64,000 bases of DNA from Rahnella rivi (GCF_019049655.1 NZ_JAFMOX010000062.1:186001-250000); one strand, 5' to 3'; positions 1-18,636 are shown, numbered from the stretch's first letter. Notes: a model not told the origin generated them from the letters alone. Numbers and translations: made by a program.

Positions 1-165
1 TTCGACAGCGTGATGACCAAAACTTTTGGCTCATTGCATAACAACGTGGCGTGGGCGCTGATTATTCTGGCTGGCGTGCATGCCCTGGCGGCACTTTTCC
101 ATCATTACGTTCTGCGCGACGGCATTCTGCGCCGCATGTTACCGGGCAGTGAAAGCCGCCCGTAA
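1..165 (+). CDS. Cytochrome b561 family protein, C-terminal fragment
   Basis: The window opens inside this gene; the last 54 codons are present and end in TAA. The visible part has a hydrophobic helix with two histidine positions (VHALAALFHHYVLRDGILRRM), ending in a basic tail. This pattern is typical of the last transmembrane helix of the small di-heme cytochrome b561 (CybB) proteins, which carry electrons in the inner membrane. The N-terminal heme ligands lie outside the window, so the call rests on this tail alone. A TPR gene starts 31 bases downstream on the same strand. Confidence 0.6.
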   Translation, partial: FDSVMTKTFGSLHNNVAWALIILAGVHALAALFHHYVLRDGILRRMLPGSESRP

Positions 166-196
166 ATCATCAATGTGTACCCTACAGGACATCATC

Positions 197-739
197 ATGA
201 AGACGAAAAAAACGGTTAACGCGCTGTCAGTGGCTTGCCTGGCGGCTAATTTGCTGCTGTTCGCGGGCGTTGCCCACGCGATGGGCGACGATTCCGACGC
301 GAAAAAAACGCCGGACTGCCCGAAGGGGCAAATCTACGACAGCAAAACCAAAAGCTGTATGGTGGATAAAGGCAGCATGATTTCCGATCAGGATAAAACG
401 CAGTACGCCTATCATCTGGCGAAAACAGGCCGTTATCAGGAAGCGCTGACCGTGCTGAATACGCTCAAAGATCAGAACACCAAAGAGGCGTGGAACTATC
501 GCGGCTATGCCACCCGTAAACTCGGGCGCACCGATGAAGGCATCAGCTATTATCAGAAGTCGATCGCCATTGACGCTAATTACGCCAAAGTCCGGGAATA
601 TCTCGGCGAGGCTTATATGATTAAAGGGCGTCCCGATCTTGCCAAAGCCCAGCTGGCCACCATCAAAGGCTTATGCGGCACCGGTTGCGAAGAGTATCGT
701 GATCTCAGCGCCGCCATTGACGGGCATCCTGAATCCTGA
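197..739 (+). CDS. Exported tetratricopeptide-repeat protein
   Basis: A protein of 180 residues. The ATG at 197 is chosen over upstream in-frame starts because an AGGAC ribosome site precedes it and because it opens with a clear signal peptide (basic MKTKKT, hydrophobic core, cleavage near AHA-MG at about residue 28). The mature part starts with a short Cys-containing segment (PDCPKGQ...KSC) and then has two to three TPR-like helical pairs (about residues 65-160, e.g. YHLAKTGRYQEALTVLNTL). It probably acts in the periplasm as a protein-binding scaffold. The ECF sigma gene follows after 17 bases, so it looks like the first gene of a three-gene operon with the sigma and anti-sigma factors. Its partner is unknown. 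Confidence 0.75.
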   Translation: MKTKKTVNALSVACLAANLLLFAGVAHAMGDDSDAKKTPDCPKGQIYDSKTKSCMVDKGSMISDQDKTQYAYHLAKTGRYQEALTVLNTLKDQNTKEAWNYRGYATRKLGRTDEGISYYQKSIAIDANYAKVREYLGEAYMIKGRPDLAKAQLATIKGLCGTGCEEYRDLSAAIDGHPES

Positions 740-756
740 AAACGGGGAAACGATAA

Positions 757-1269
757 ATCTCACCCACAGACTTACGTCACGAACTGAGCCAGTGTCTGGC
801 CCGCCTCTGGCGCTATGCGATGGTGTTATCGCATAAGCGCGATGTGGCCGACGATCTGGTGCAGTCCACCTGCGTGCGTGCGCTGGAACGCAGCGCGCAC
901 GTGGTGGACAGCGCCGGAGTCGATCGCTGGCTGTTTTCGATTCTGCATTCCATATGGGTCAATGAACTCAGGGCGCAGCACGTGCGTCAGGGGCAGGGAT
1001 TTGTCGATGCCAGTGAGCTGGATACGCCGGCCGATGCGTTTTCATTCGAAGATAAGCACTGGCACACGCAGGTGATGCAGCGGGTGAAACGCCTGCCGGA
1101 AGCCCAGCGGAACGCGGTTTTTCTGGTGTATGTCGAAGGTTTTACCTATCAGGAGGCGGCGATGACGCTGTCCGTACCTGTCGGCACCATTATGAGCCGT
1201 CTGGCATCCGCCCGGCTGACGCTGGCACAACATGCCGGTAAGTCGTCACGACAGGGAGAGAAAAAATGA
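757..1269 (+). CDS. ECF-type RNA polymerase sigma factor (probable ATC start)
   Basis: A small sigma-70 family factor. Region 2 is seen as DVADDLVQSTCVRALERS and WLFSILHSIWVNELR. Region 4 (about the last 60 residues) has the helix-turn-helix FTYQEAAMTLSVPVGTIMSRL. The first in-frame ATG (820) would remove the first helix of region 2, whose residues LSQCLARLWRYAM are encoded just upstream. In this frame there is a TAA at 754 and then ATC at 757, which sits 8 bases after a good GGGGA ribosome site (744-748). An ATC start is therefore my best guess; CTG at 784 is an alternative. The stop overlaps the anti-sigma start (ATGA), so the two are translationally coupled. Product family is secure; the start is not. 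Confidence 0.75.
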   Translation: MSPTDLRHELSQCLARLWRYAMVLSHKRDVADDLVQSTCVRALERSAHVVDSAGVDRWLFSILHSIWVNELRAQHVRQGQGFVDASELDTPADAFSFEDKHWHTQVMQRVKRLPEAQRNAVFLVYVEGFTYQEAAMTLSVPVGTIMSRLASARLTLAQHAGKSSRQGEKK

Positions 1270-2042
1270 ACGGTGAAACCTTATCTTCGCCATTTTCCGA
1301 TGAAGTGTTAGTCGCGTATCTCGATAACCGTCTGAGTGAAAAACAGCGCGCGCAGTTTGATCAGCAACTGGCGCGTGATGACGTGCTCGGCGAGCGTCTG
1401 GCGCAGATGGCGCGCAGTAATTTGCCTTTCCACGATGCCTTTGGCCTGATGTTGCAGGATGCGCCGGTCGGCAGGCTTCAGGCCGCGCTGGATGCCATCC
1501 CCGATGCGCCGGTTTCCCGCCCGGGCGGCGTCAGCCGTCGTGCCCTGATCGCCGCGTCAGTGAGTTTTCTGGCGGTCGGCCTGCTTGCCGGGCGCTATTC
1601 CACCACCTTGCCCGCCGAAAGCACCTGGCGCGATCGCGTGGCCGATTACATGTCTTTGTATTCCGCGCAGACGCTGGCGGACGTCAGTGATTCCGTGGAG
1701 CAGCAGCAAATCCAGCTCTCGCGGGTGCAGAAAACGCTGGGCATTGCGTTAACCCCGGCGGGGCTGGTGGTGCAGGGCGCGGAGCTTAAAAATGCCCGCC
1801 TGTTGCATTACGACGAATATGATATCGCGCAAATCACCTATCTGGATGCGCGTTCCGGCCCGATGGCGTTGTGTATCACGCGCAGCGAACACCCTGGCAA
1901 TACGGCGCCGCAGAGCGAAGTGCGGCAAAAAATGAACGTCATTTACTGGCGTGATTCGGGCTATAACTTCATGCTGATCGGCCACAGTCCGGCAGCCATT
2001 CTGGCGCAGCACGCCGCCACGTTGCAGGCACGCATCGCATGA
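1266..2042 (+). CDS. Transmembrane anti-sigma factor
   Basis: A protein of 258 residues overlapping the sigma factor gene by 4 bases. The N-terminal cytoplasmic part (DEVLVAYLDNRLSEKQRAQF, residues 12-31) resembles the helical anti-sigma domain of this family (COG5662-like). A single membrane segment lies at about residues 92-110 (ALIAASVSFLAVGLLAG), followed by a periplasmic domain of about 145 residues. By family knowledge it would hold the ECF factor at the membrane until an envelope signal arrives. The exported TPR protein at the head of the operon could be part of signal sensing, but this is inference. Confidence 0.8.
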   Translation: MNGETLSSPFSDEVLVAYLDNRLSEKQRAQFDQQLARDDVLGERLAQMARSNLPFHDAFGLMLQDAPVGRLQAALDAIPDAPVSRPGGVSRRALIAASVSFLAVGLLAGRYSTTLPAESTWRDRVADYMSLYSAQTLADVSDSVEQQQIQLSRVQKTLGIALTPAGLVVQGAELKNARLLHYDEYDIAQITYLDARSGPMALCITRSEHPGNTAPQSEVRQKMNVIYWRDSGYNFMLIGHSPAAILAQHAATLQARIA

Positions 2043-2356
2043 GTTACGTGCTGATAGTTTCGTTACGGAACTAACTTATGTAATTATTTAAAGTATTAAA
2101 CTATTTTTAATGCACGTAACGGCAATGTTAAAATGTTTACGAAATCTCGATAATATGAGTAATCGGTAACATTTGTGTGGTTGAATTGTCGTTCTGCACC
2201 GCAGTTTTCGTTACTCCCCATTATTGTCCTTTCATACTCTGTGGAAATAATCGCTTGTTTCCCACCGCATCGGGTTGTTGATTTCGTTTATCCAGGGGAA
2301 ATCTGGATAGCTTTCACCTGCAAAACTAAAACTAAACATTCAGAGAAACAGACGTC
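2043..2356. other. Intergenic region upstream of the first mqo
   Basis: About 310 AT-rich bases with no convincing gene. It should carry the promoter of the first malate:quinone oxidoreductase gene. The last ~25 bases before the mqo start (AGAGAAACAGACGTC then ATG) recur almost exactly before the second mqo, so the leader was part of the duplication. An open frame at 2175-2360 has no ribosome site and runs into the mqo start; I do not call it. Confidence 0.5.
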
Positions 2357-4006
2357 ATGAGAAAGTTACTTGCCATGATCCTCTGCCTTAACGTGGTTGC
2401 CTTCAGTCAGTCAGCGTTCGCAGAAGATGAAAAGCCCGTGGATGTGTTACTGATCGGCGGCGGCATTATGAGCGCGACGCTGGGGACATACCTTCAGGAA
2501 TTAGAGCCAGACTGGTCCATCGACATGGTCGAGCGCCTGGACGGCGTGGCACTGGAAAGCTCCAACGGCTGGAACAACGCCGGTACCGGTCACTCTGCGC
2601 TGGCAGAAATGAACTACACGCCGGAAAAAACCGACGGCAGTATCGATATCTCCAAAGCGGTCGAAATCAACGAATCCTTCCAGATTTCCCGTCAGTTCTG
2701 GACCTATCAGGTTGAGAACGGCGTACTGCACAACCCGCGCTCTTTCATCAACAGCACGCCGCACATGAGTTTTGTGTGGGGTGATGACAACATCAATTTC
2801 CTGCGTAAACGTTTTGCGGCGCTGCAACAAAGCACGCTGTTCCGTGGCATGGAATATTCAGAAGACCCGGCGCAAATCAAACAGTGGATCCCGCTGGTGA
2901 TGGAAGGGCGTGACCCGGCGCAAAAAGTCGCTGCGACCCGCATTCCGATCGGTACCGACGTGAACTTCGGCGAAATCACCCGCCAGCTGGTGGCCTCGTT
3001 GCAGAAGAAACCTAACTTCTCCCTGAGCCTCGGCCATGAAGTGCGTGACATCAAACGTAACCCGGATAACACCTGGGACGTCACCGTGGCTGACCTGAAA
3101 AACGACGGCAAAGAAAGCGTCATCAAAGCCAAATTCGTGTTTATCGGCGCAGGCGGCGCGTCCCTGACGTTACTGCAAAAATCCGGTATTCCTGAAGCGG
3201 ATAACTACGGCGGCTTCCCGGTCGGCGGCGAATTCCTGGTGACTGAAAACCCGGACGTGGTGAAACGTCATCTGGCAAAAGTGTACGGTAAAGCGTCTGT
3301 CGGCTCGCCGCCGATGTCCGTTCCGCACCTCGACACCCGTATTCTGGATGGCAAACAGGTTCTGCTGTTCGGGCCGTTCGCTACCTTCTCCAGCAAATTC
3401 CTGAAAAACGGTTCCCTGTGGGATCTGTTCGGCAGCGTGAATTTCTCCAACATCATGCCGATGACCCACGTGGGCATCGACAACTTCGATCTGGTGAAAT
3501 ATCTGGTCAGCCAGGTGATGCTGTCCGACGACGACCGTTTCGATGCATTGCGTGAATACTTCCCGGATGCGAAGAAAGAAGACTGGCGTTTGTGGGAAGC
3601 CGGTCAGCGTGTGCAGATCATCAAAAAAGATGAGAAAGAAGGCGGCGTTCTGCGCCTTGGCACCGAAGTGGTCAGCTCGAAAGATGGCAGCATTACCGCG
3701 CTGCTGGGCGCTTCTCCTGGCGCATCCACCGCCGCACCGATCATGCTGCATCTGATGGAAAAAGTGTTCAAAGACAAAGTCGCGACGCCAGAATGGCAGG
3801 CCAAACTGAAGGAAATCATCCCTTCTTACGGCACCGAACTGAACGGCAACGTGGCGGCAACCGAGAAAGAACTGGGCGACACCAGCCGCGTTCTGATGCT
3901 CGACAACCCGCAGCCGAAAGCGGCAGAACCGGCTCCGGCGGCTGACAACTCTTCTGCTCCGAAAAAGGGTGAAGAGCAGAAGCAGGTGGCTGACGTCGCG
4001 CTCTGA
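2357..4006 (+). CDS. mqo: Malate:quinone oxidoreductase, copy 1
   Basis: FAD-dependent enzyme that oxidises malate to oxaloacetate and passes electrons to the quinone pool at the inner membrane, bypassing NAD-linked malate dehydrogenase. The 549 residues match the usual Mqo length. The FAD-binding motif is seen near residue 30 ([18 protein letters not shown]), followed by the conserved [20 protein letters not shown] and, late, the [13 protein letters not shown] block. The N-terminus is a clear signal-like segment ([22 protein letters not shown]), as in E. coli Mqo. The C-terminal tail is Ala/Pro-rich and ends VADVAL. A nearly identical leader and a second copy follow downstream. A terminator at about 4032-4057 separates the copies, so each is probably transcribed alone. 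Confidence 0.95.
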   Translation: MRKLLAMILCLNVVAFSQSAFAEDEKPVDVLLIGGGIMSATLGTYLQELEPDWSIDMVERLDGVALESSNGWNNAGTGHSALAEMNYTPEKTDGSIDISKAVEINESFQISRQFWTYQVENGVLHNPRSFINSTPHMSFVWGDDNINFLRKRFAALQQSTLFRGMEYSEDPAQIKQWIPLVMEGRDPAQKVAATRIPIGTDVNFGEITRQLVASLQKKPNFSLSLGHEVRDIKRNPDNTWDVTVADLKNDGKESVIKAKFVFIGAGGASLTLLQKSGIPEADNYGGFPVGGEFLVTENPDVVKRHLAKVYGKASVGSPPMSVPHLDTRILDGKQVLLFGPFATFSSKFLKNGSLWDLFGSVNFSNIMPMTHVGIDNFDLVKYLVSQVMLSDDDRFDALREYFPDAKKEDWRLWEAGQRVQIIKKDEKEGGVLRLGTEVVSSKDGSITALLGASPGASTAAPIMLHLMEKVFKDKVATPEWQAKLKEIIPSYGTELNGNVAATEKELGDTSRVLMLDNPQPKAAEPAPAADNSSAPKKGEEQKQVADVAL

Positions 4007-4031
4007 TCTGATTTGTTAACAAAACCATCGT

Positions 4032-4057
4032 AAAGGCGCGGGCAACCGCGCCTTTTT
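4032..4057 (+). terminator. Rho-independent terminator after mqo copy 1
   Basis: A perfect 10-bp stem (AAAGGCGCGG / CCGCGCCTTT) with a GCAA tetraloop is followed by a T run, 25 bases after the mqo stop. Confidence 0.85.
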
Positions 4058-4401
4058 AACATTTGCTCTGCGCACGCTGTCCCTCCCCAACCCGATTTAG
4101 CACGAATTGCGCGTTCTTTGTACGCTAAAAATCCGCGCTGAACAGGGGCTGAAATCTCCGAAAAACCAGACAGGCTGCGGCCTGCATGATGATCTGCCTG
4201 GCGCATCTCCTCTTTTTTTGAAAGGTTAAATCCTTTTTTAAATTATGTAGTGATAATGTTATATTCGTTGCTGTCATTTGAAAAAATGAAGTTTCAGTAA
4301 CGATCCCGCGTGTTTTTTTGCTAATTTCTTGTTCGAAGCCATAACAATATTCTTAAACGAATCGCCAAAAACAGAACTGAACATTTAGAGAAACAGACGT
4401 C
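4058..4401. other. Intergenic region between the two mqo genes
   Basis: About 340 bases with no gene. The right half is AT-rich and ends with the same short leader (AGAGAAACAGACGTC) that precedes copy 1, so a promoter for copy 2 is likely here. I could not define its -10 and -35 boxes with confidence. Confidence 0.4.
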
Positions 4402-6054
4402 ATGAGAAAGATACTTGGTATGCTTCTCAACCGTGACTCACTGGGTGCCAGCGAGCCTGCGGCCGCAGAAGACGAAAAATCCGTTGATGTATTGCTGGTC
4501 GGCGGCGGAATTATGAGTGCCACCCTGGGGACCTACCTTCAGGAGCTGGAGCCAGACTGGTCGATCCATATGATCGAACGTATGGACGGCGTGGCGCAGG
4601 AAAGCTCAAACGGCTGGAATAATGCCGGTACCGGCCATTCCGCGCTGGCAGAAATGAATTACACCCCGGTGAAGCAGGACGGATCTGTCGATATCACCAA
4701 AGCGGTGGCGATCAACGAAGCGTTTCAGGTTTCCCGCCAGTTCATGGCGTATCAGGTGCAGAAAGGCGTGCTGAATAATCCGCGCTCCTTCATCAACAGC
4801 GTGCCGCACATGAGCTTTGTCTGGGGCGATGAAAACATCGATTTTCTGCGCAAACGTTTCACCGCGTTGCAGGAAAGTACGTTGTTCCGTGGGATGGAAT
4901 ATTCAGAAGACCCGGAACAAATCAAACAGTGGATCCCGGCAGTCATGGAAGGCCGTGATCCGGCGCAAAAAGTGGCAGCCACCCGCACCACCGCAGGCAC
5001 CGACGTCAACTTCGGCGAGGTAACCCGCCAGCTGGTCGAGGCGTTGCAGAAAAAATCCAATTTCACGCTGGCGAACGGTCAGGAAGTGCGCGATATCCAG
5101 CGCAATCCGGACAGAAGCTGGCGCGTCACCATCACCGATCTCCGCCACAGCCACAAACACCACGTCGTGAACGCGAAATTTGTGTTCATCGGTGCGGGCG
5201 GGGCGTCGCTGACGTTGCTGCAAAAATCCGGTATTCCGGAAGCGCGTGACTACGGCGGTTTCCCGGTGGGCGGCGAGTTCCTGGTAACAGAAAATCAGGA
5301 CGTGGTGAAACGTCATCTGGCGAAGGTTTACGGCAAAGCCGCCGTTGGCGCACCGCCGATGTCCGTGCCGCATCTGGATACCCGTATTATCGATGGCAAA
5401 CAGGTTCTGTTGTTCGGGCCGTTCGCCACCTTCTCCAGTAAATTCCTGAAAAACGGTTCCCTGTGGGATCTGTTTGGCAGCGTGAACAGCTCCAACCTGC
5501 TGCCGATGACTCACGTCGGTATGGGTAACTTCGATCTGGTGAAATATCTGGTCGGGCAGGTGATGCTCAGCGATAACGATCGTCATGCGGCATTGAAGGA
5601 GTTCTTCCCGCAGGCCGAGCAGAAAGACTGGAAACGCTGGGTTGCCGGGCAGCGCGTGCAGGTCATCAAAAAAGATGGCAAGCATGGCGGGGTTCTGCGT
5701 CTGGGTACCGAAGTGGTCAGCGCACAAGATGGCAGCATCGCCGCGTTGCTGGGCGCATCGCCGGGAGCATCAACGGCGGCTCCGATCATGATGAAGTTGC
5801 TGGAAACGGTCTTCAAAGAGAAAGCGGCCAGCCCGGCGTGGCAGGCTAAATTCCGCGAAATCATTCCGTCTTATGGCACCAAACTGAACGGAAACGTAGA
5901 AGCCACCGAGAAAGAGCTGCTCGATACCAGCCGTATTTTGCAACTCGATATCCCGTCGATGAAAACGACGCCGGTCGCCGACGTGGTGCAACTGCGCCCG
6001 CTCGACGCCCATGCGCAGGAAGAAACCAATCTGCCCGCAGATATCGCGCTGTAA
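4402..6054 (+). CDS. mqo: Malate:quinone oxidoreductase, copy 2 (altered N-terminus)
   Basis: A 550-residue paralogue of copy 1, co-linear over its whole length, with the same FAD motif ([18 protein letters not shown]) and the same [13 protein letters not shown] block, so probably still a working malate dehydrogenase feeding quinones. The first ~25 residues differ: copy 1 has a hydrophobic signal-like stretch, whereas copy 2 reads [20 protein letters not shown], with charged and polar residues breaking the core. It may therefore lie at the membrane differently or stay fully cytoplasmic. The C-terminal tail is also divergent (many Val, Asp, Glu) but still ends in a DIAL sequence like the DVAL of copy 1. 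Its own terminator follows. Confidence 0.92.
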   Translation: MRKILGMLLNRDSLGASEPAAAEDEKSVDVLLVGGGIMSATLGTYLQELEPDWSIHMIERMDGVAQESSNGWNNAGTGHSALAEMNYTPVKQDGSVDITKAVAINEAFQVSRQFMAYQVQKGVLNNPRSFINSVPHMSFVWGDENIDFLRKRFTALQESTLFRGMEYSEDPEQIKQWIPAVMEGRDPAQKVAATRTTAGTDVNFGEVTRQLVEALQKKSNFTLANGQEVRDIQRNPDRSWRVTITDLRHSHKHHVVNAKFVFIGAGGASLTLLQKSGIPEARDYGGFPVGGEFLVTENQDVVKRHLAKVYGKAAVGAPPMSVPHLDTRIIDGKQVLLFGPFATFSSKFLKNGSLWDLFGSVNSSNLLPMTHVGMGNFDLVKYLVGQVMLSDNDRHAALKEFFPQAEQKDWKRWVAGQRVQVIKKDGKHGGVLRLGTEVVSAQDGSIAALLGASPGASTAAPIMMKLLETVFKEKAASPAWQAKFREIIPSYGTKLNGNVEATEKELLDTSRILQLDIPSMKTTPVADVVQLRPLDAHAQEETNLPADIAL

Positions 6055-6074
6055 GGTCGGGTTCGGAAAAAAAC

Positions 6075-6101
6075 AAAACCGCCTTCTCAGGCGGTTTTTT
6101 T
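6075..6101 (+). terminator. Rho-independent terminator after mqo copy 2
   Basis: A 9-bp stem AAAACCGCC / GGCGGTTTT with loop TTCTCA is followed by T residues. It lies between two convergent genes (mqo copy 2 and ygjI) and may serve both. Confidence 0.88.
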
Positions 6102-6120
6102 ATGTCTCTCTTTTTTCCCG

Positions 6121-7668
<1,548 letters not shown>

Positions 7669-7671
7669 TTA

Positions 7672-11246
<3,575 letters not shown>

Positions 11247-11396
11247 AACATTTACCGATTGTCTGAGGGATCACACTAATTAAAAAAAGCGGCGGGGGAT
11301 CAGGCAGTTAATTTTTAACGATCGTCGGCGATCCCTTTGACGCCTGCCCGATCGGAAAAAGCAGGGCGTCAGAAGGTGTGAACCGGCAGGGCGGGA

Positions 11397-12395
<999 letters not shown>

Positions 12396-12519
12396 TTATC
12401 AGTAAATCAGGCGGTTAGCTTAATGGCTACGCGGACGCATGTATACACGCCGCATGCGCGCAGGGCTGCAAAAATGCAGTGTGACCCGGTTAACGCTTTA
12501 CCGATATTTAAGTATATTT

Positions 12520-12536
12520 TAGTAAAATATTTACTA
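12520..12536. promoter_or_regulatory. Candidate EbgR operator between ebgR and ygjJ
   Basis: TAGTAAAATATTTACTA is a perfect 7-3-7 palindrome, 49 bases before the first possible ygjJ start and about 140 before ebgR. It shares its half-site with the element upstream of ebgA. It is placed to control the divergent ygjJK transcript and possibly ebgR itself. Confidence 0.6.
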
Positions 12537-12581
12537 GTATGCGTTTTAATTTCTGGCTCACTTTCAGCCCACTCACCCTGA

Positions 12582-16060
<3,479 letters not shown>

Positions 16061-16086
16061 GACTGTAAGGGCTGAATTTCAGGCAC

Positions 16087-16116
16087 AAAAAAACCGCTTC
16101 AAAGAGCGGTTTTTTT
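16087..16116 (+). terminator. Rho-independent terminator after ygjK
   Basis: A 12-base arm AAAAAAACCGCT and its complement AGCGGTTTTTTT flank a TCAAAG loop, 27 bases after the ygjK stop. Confidence 0.88.
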
Positions 16117-16430
16117 GTTGAGGAAGTTCAGTTAGCGCTAAGCTTTCTCAATTTTCATTTGCTTAAATAAGCGGGACAAGCAGCCCAGACCGGGTAAATA
16201 TACCTAAGTGAAGAATTCCCCGCAAGCTTAAATTATGATCAATAACCTTACAAATATCATAGGCATGATGGTAGCATCTGCGCGGGGCTAGTTTGCCCGT
16301 TTAGCGGCGGGTCACCGGGCTTGAAATTAGCACTTGAGTACCGCGGGGACAATCAGTCCAGATGCTGTTTGTTCTTCTCCAGTCGGTCCCGGTGCTTATT
16401 GGTGAAACGCGGTTGTAAAAGGCCGCAACA
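16117..16430. other. Long leader-like region before a 40-codon ORF
   Basis: About 310 bases without a normal gene. It holds several short GC-rich inverted repeats (e.g. around 16281-16325) and leads into the small ORF at 16431, which has its own terminator. The layout, a long structured leader, a tiny hydrophobic ORF and a terminator, is what one sees for small RNAs or type I toxin mRNAs, but I recognise no family. Confidence 0.3.
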
Positions 16431-16553
16431 ATGAAAAAGTGTATTTATGCACTGATCGTTGTGCTGGGTTCTTTGATGACGACTGAGAATGGTGGATGGA
16501 ACGTTAACGTTTCTGATATCAAGATTAACGTCAACATGGGATCTGGTTTGTAG
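16431..16553 (+). CDS. Putative small protein of 40 residues
   Basis: ATG-to-TAG ORF with a purine-rich AAAGG about 10 bases upstream. The product opens with MKKCIYALIVVLGSLM, a basic end plus a hydrophobic helix, so it could be membrane-inserted or exported. The rest (ENGGWNVNVSDIKINVNMG) alternates polar and aliphatic residues like a beta hairpin. A good terminator starts 10 bases after the stop, which supports a real short transcript. I do not recognise the sequence. It could also be chance coding inside a regulatory RNA. Confidence 0.4.
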   Translation: MKKCIYALIVVLGSLMTTENGGWNVNVSDIKINVNMGSGL

Positions 16554-16562
16554 TAATTAAGG

Positions 16563-16586
16563 AACCGCCCTGAGGGGCGGTTTTCT
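16563..16586 (+). terminator. Terminator between the small ORF and the NCS1 transporter
   Basis: AACCGCCC-TGAG-GGGCGGTT hairpin followed by TTCTT on the plus strand. It sits between a plus-strand small ORF and the end of a minus-strand gene and may act on either. Confidence 0.75.
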
Positions 16587-16590
16587 TAGT

Positions 16591-17844
16591 TCAGACTTTG
16601 CGCCCCAACCCCCAGCACATCAGCCCCGCCACCAGCAGCGACGGAATAGTTGCGCCGACATCAGGCAGCAGATTCGCCATCAGATGATAGACCGCGATCC
16701 CCGTAAACCAGGCCGCGACCGAGCGCAGATTCAGATTCTCGTTAGTCTGGCGACGCAGCACAAAATGATGCGTCAAGACCACGCCGAACAGCGGTGCAAA
16801 GACCGAACCAATCAGCAGCAGGAAGTTTTCGTATTGCGTCAGCGGCACCGACCAGGCGATCAGCGTACACAGCAGGCCGATGCCCAACGTCAGTTTCCCG
16901 ACGCTGACCGGCACCGATGTGCCCGCCGATACCGCCGCCGAGTGAATATCCGCAAATGCGTTTTCGTGTTCATCCACCAGAATCAGCAGCAGCGGAATAC
17001 CCAGCGCCACGCCTGACAGCGCCAGCAGCAGCGCATTGGCATCGGCTGAGGTGCTGACAAACGCCAGCGTATACGCGACGCCGAGAGACATCATCCATAC
17101 GCTGCCGAGGAAATATCCGCAGGCGGTACCCCAGAAATTTTGCCGCGCAGACTTGCCAAAACGGGTGTAATCCGACACCAGCGGCAGCCATGAAAATGCC
17201 ATCGACACCACGATGTCGCAGGCCAGCGCGAACGGCATCGAACCGTTCCCGGCGTTATGCCACAGCATCGATAAATCCGCGTGCAGGAACAGATAACCGG
17301 TCAGCCACGCGCAGCTCGCCAACAGTAACCAGATCCCCCAGCGGCGCAGCACCACGCGGATAAATGCCAGCGGACCGCTGGCCGCCAGCAAGGTAGCGAC
17401 GATGCCGAAAATAAACGTCCACAGGGTTGGATTCGCCCAAAAGCTGCCGTCGCCCCAGGCCCGTTTTGCCAGCAGGCTGGCCGCATCGCGCATCACCACA
17501 ATTTCAAACGCGCCCCAGCCGATCAGCTGGATCAGATTGAACAGCACCGGCAGCGCCACACCGCGTTTGCCGAGGCTCAGTTTTAGCGACGCCATCGAAG
17601 ACATGCCGGTTTGCCCGCCGATCACCCCGACCAGCGCCAGCAGCGCAACACCGACGGCAGAACCCAGCACAATCGCCGCCAGCGATCCTGCAAGCCCGAG
17701 CCCCGGTGCCAGAATCGCCCCGGCCTGCAATACCATCAGGCCCATGCCGAGCGAGAACCACAGCGAGAATAAATCAGACCAGCCCAGCACCCGTGATTTT
17801 TCCGGCACAGACGCCTGAGGAGAGTAAATACTATTATCTTTCAT
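16591..17844 (-). CDS. NCS1-family nucleobase/hydroxymethylpyrimidine transporter (CytX-like)
   Basis: A 417-residue integral membrane protein with about 12 hydrophobic segments. It has the NCS1 (cytosine/purine/thiamine permease) pattern: GWSDLFSLWFSLGMGLMVLQ at the N-terminus, IQLIGWGAFEIVVM in helix 3 and SWLPLVSDYTRFGK in the middle. The sequence is most like the CytX group, thought to import the thiamine precursor hydroxymethylpyrimidine. I looked for a thiamine pyrophosphate riboswitch in its leader and saw none, which weakens that specific substrate. It stands alone, with no pathway genes next to it. Confidence 0.75.
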   Translation of the reverse strand: MKDNSIYSPQASVPEKSRVLGWSDLFSLWFSLGMGLMVLQAGAILAPGLGLAGSLAAIVLGSAVGVALLALVGVIGGQTGMSSMASLKLSLGKRGVALPVLFNLIQLIGWGAFEIVVMRDAASLLAKRAWGDGSFWANPTLWTFIFGIVATLLAASGPLAFIRVVLRRWGIWLLLASCAWLTGYLFLHADLSMLWHNAGNGSMPFALACDIVVSMAFSWLPLVSDYTRFGKSARQNFWGTACGYFLGSVWMMSLGVAYTLAFVSTSADANALLLALSGVALGIPLLLILVDEHENAFADIHSAAVSAGTSVPVSVGKLTLGIGLLCTLIAWSVPLTQYENFLLLIGSVFAPLFGVVLTHHFVLRRQTNENLNLRSVAAWFTGIAVYHLMANLLPDVGATIPSLLVAGLMCWGLGRKV

Positions 17845-17979
17845 GAGGTTAATTTCGTGGCTAAAGCGAATGCCAGTTATAGCATAGTGTGATGAGATTC
17901 TGATGAAGGGCGGGGGAGAAGCGCACTTTTCGGTTTCAACGGGCGTATTTCAGACACAAAAATGCGCTTCATGGCGCGC

Positions 17980-18636
17980 TCACTTCGAATGAATCACAAT
18001 CATCCCCAGCTTCTCCAGCAGATGGCTTTGCTGCCAGTCGTCGATTTTCACGCCATCGAGATCCACTTTGCGGATGTTCAGTTCGCCCAGATCTGAATTC
18101 GTCAGGTCGCAATGGGTGATGTTGACGTTATTCCAGTCGAATTCAGTGAATTCGCCGCCGGAAAGGTCGGAGCCGCTGAAGTTTGCCCCCTGCACGTTCG
18201 CGCCGGTCCAGCGGTTTTCCCACAGCTCGCATTTTTCCAGAATGACTTTGCTGAAGTTGGCGTAGCTGAAGTTGTTTTTGGTCATGAATGCGCTGCAAAA
18301 CCAGGTGCGGGAGGTGATCATATTCATAAAGCTGGCGCCGCTGAAATCTGCGCCGGTGGCTTTGCATTCGCGGATCTCCAGACCCAGCGCCTGCGCATTT
18401 TTGAAATCCGCCATCGTCAGGTCGCAATGTTTGAAGCTGGCATCTTTCAGCTGCGCATGCTGAAAAGAACAACCTGACTGTGTTTCATCGTCGTAGAAAA
18501 TGCAGTTGACGAAAGCGATGTCAGACAGATTTGTGCTGTCAAAACGGCAGCGCAGGAACCTGCAATCGTGAAATTCTTCGCCCGACAGTTGCTGCTGGCT
18601 AAAGCGCTGGTCGCTGAAAGTCTGGTTTTTGATCAT
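17980..18636 (-). CDS. qnr: Qnr-family pentapeptide-repeat protein (QnrB-like)
   Basis: The start at 18636 is chosen because GGAAAAGAG stands directly before it and it gives 218 residues, close to the usual Qnr length; an ATG five codons upstream lacks a ribosome site. The protein is a right-handed quadrilateral helix of pentapeptides (A/C-D/N-L/F-X-X repeats) with the features of QnrB: a loop with FYDDETQSGCSF, the segment ADFSGASFMNMITSRTWF, then SYANFSKVILEKCELWENRW and FSGSDLSGGEF, and a C-terminal dimer helix (HLLEKLGMIVI). Qnr proteins mimic DNA, bind gyrase and topoisomerase IV and lower quinolone sensitivity. I saw no LexA box in the upstream 180 bases, unlike many qnrB genes. The natural role of chromosomal copies is unknown. 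Confidence 0.88.
   Translation of the reverse strand: MIKNQTFSDQRFSQQQLSGEEFHDCRFLRCRFDSTNLSDIAFVNCIFYDDETQSGCSFQHAQLKDASFKHCDLTMADFKNAQALGLEIRECKATGADFSGASFMNMITSRTWFCSAFMTKNNFSYANFSKVILEKCELWENRWTGANVQGANFSGSDLSGGEFTEFDWNNVNITHCDLTNSDLGELNIRKVDLDGVKIDDWQQSHLLEKLGMIVIHSK

Noticed and set aside
2175..2360. 61-codon open frame before mqo copy 1
   Set aside because: It lacks a ribosome site and overlaps the mqo start; probably chance.
17845..17979. Possible thiamine pyrophosphate riboswitch near the NCS1 transporter
   Set aside because: The conserved CTGAGA and ACCTGATCTGG-type blocks are not present in the leader on the minus strand.
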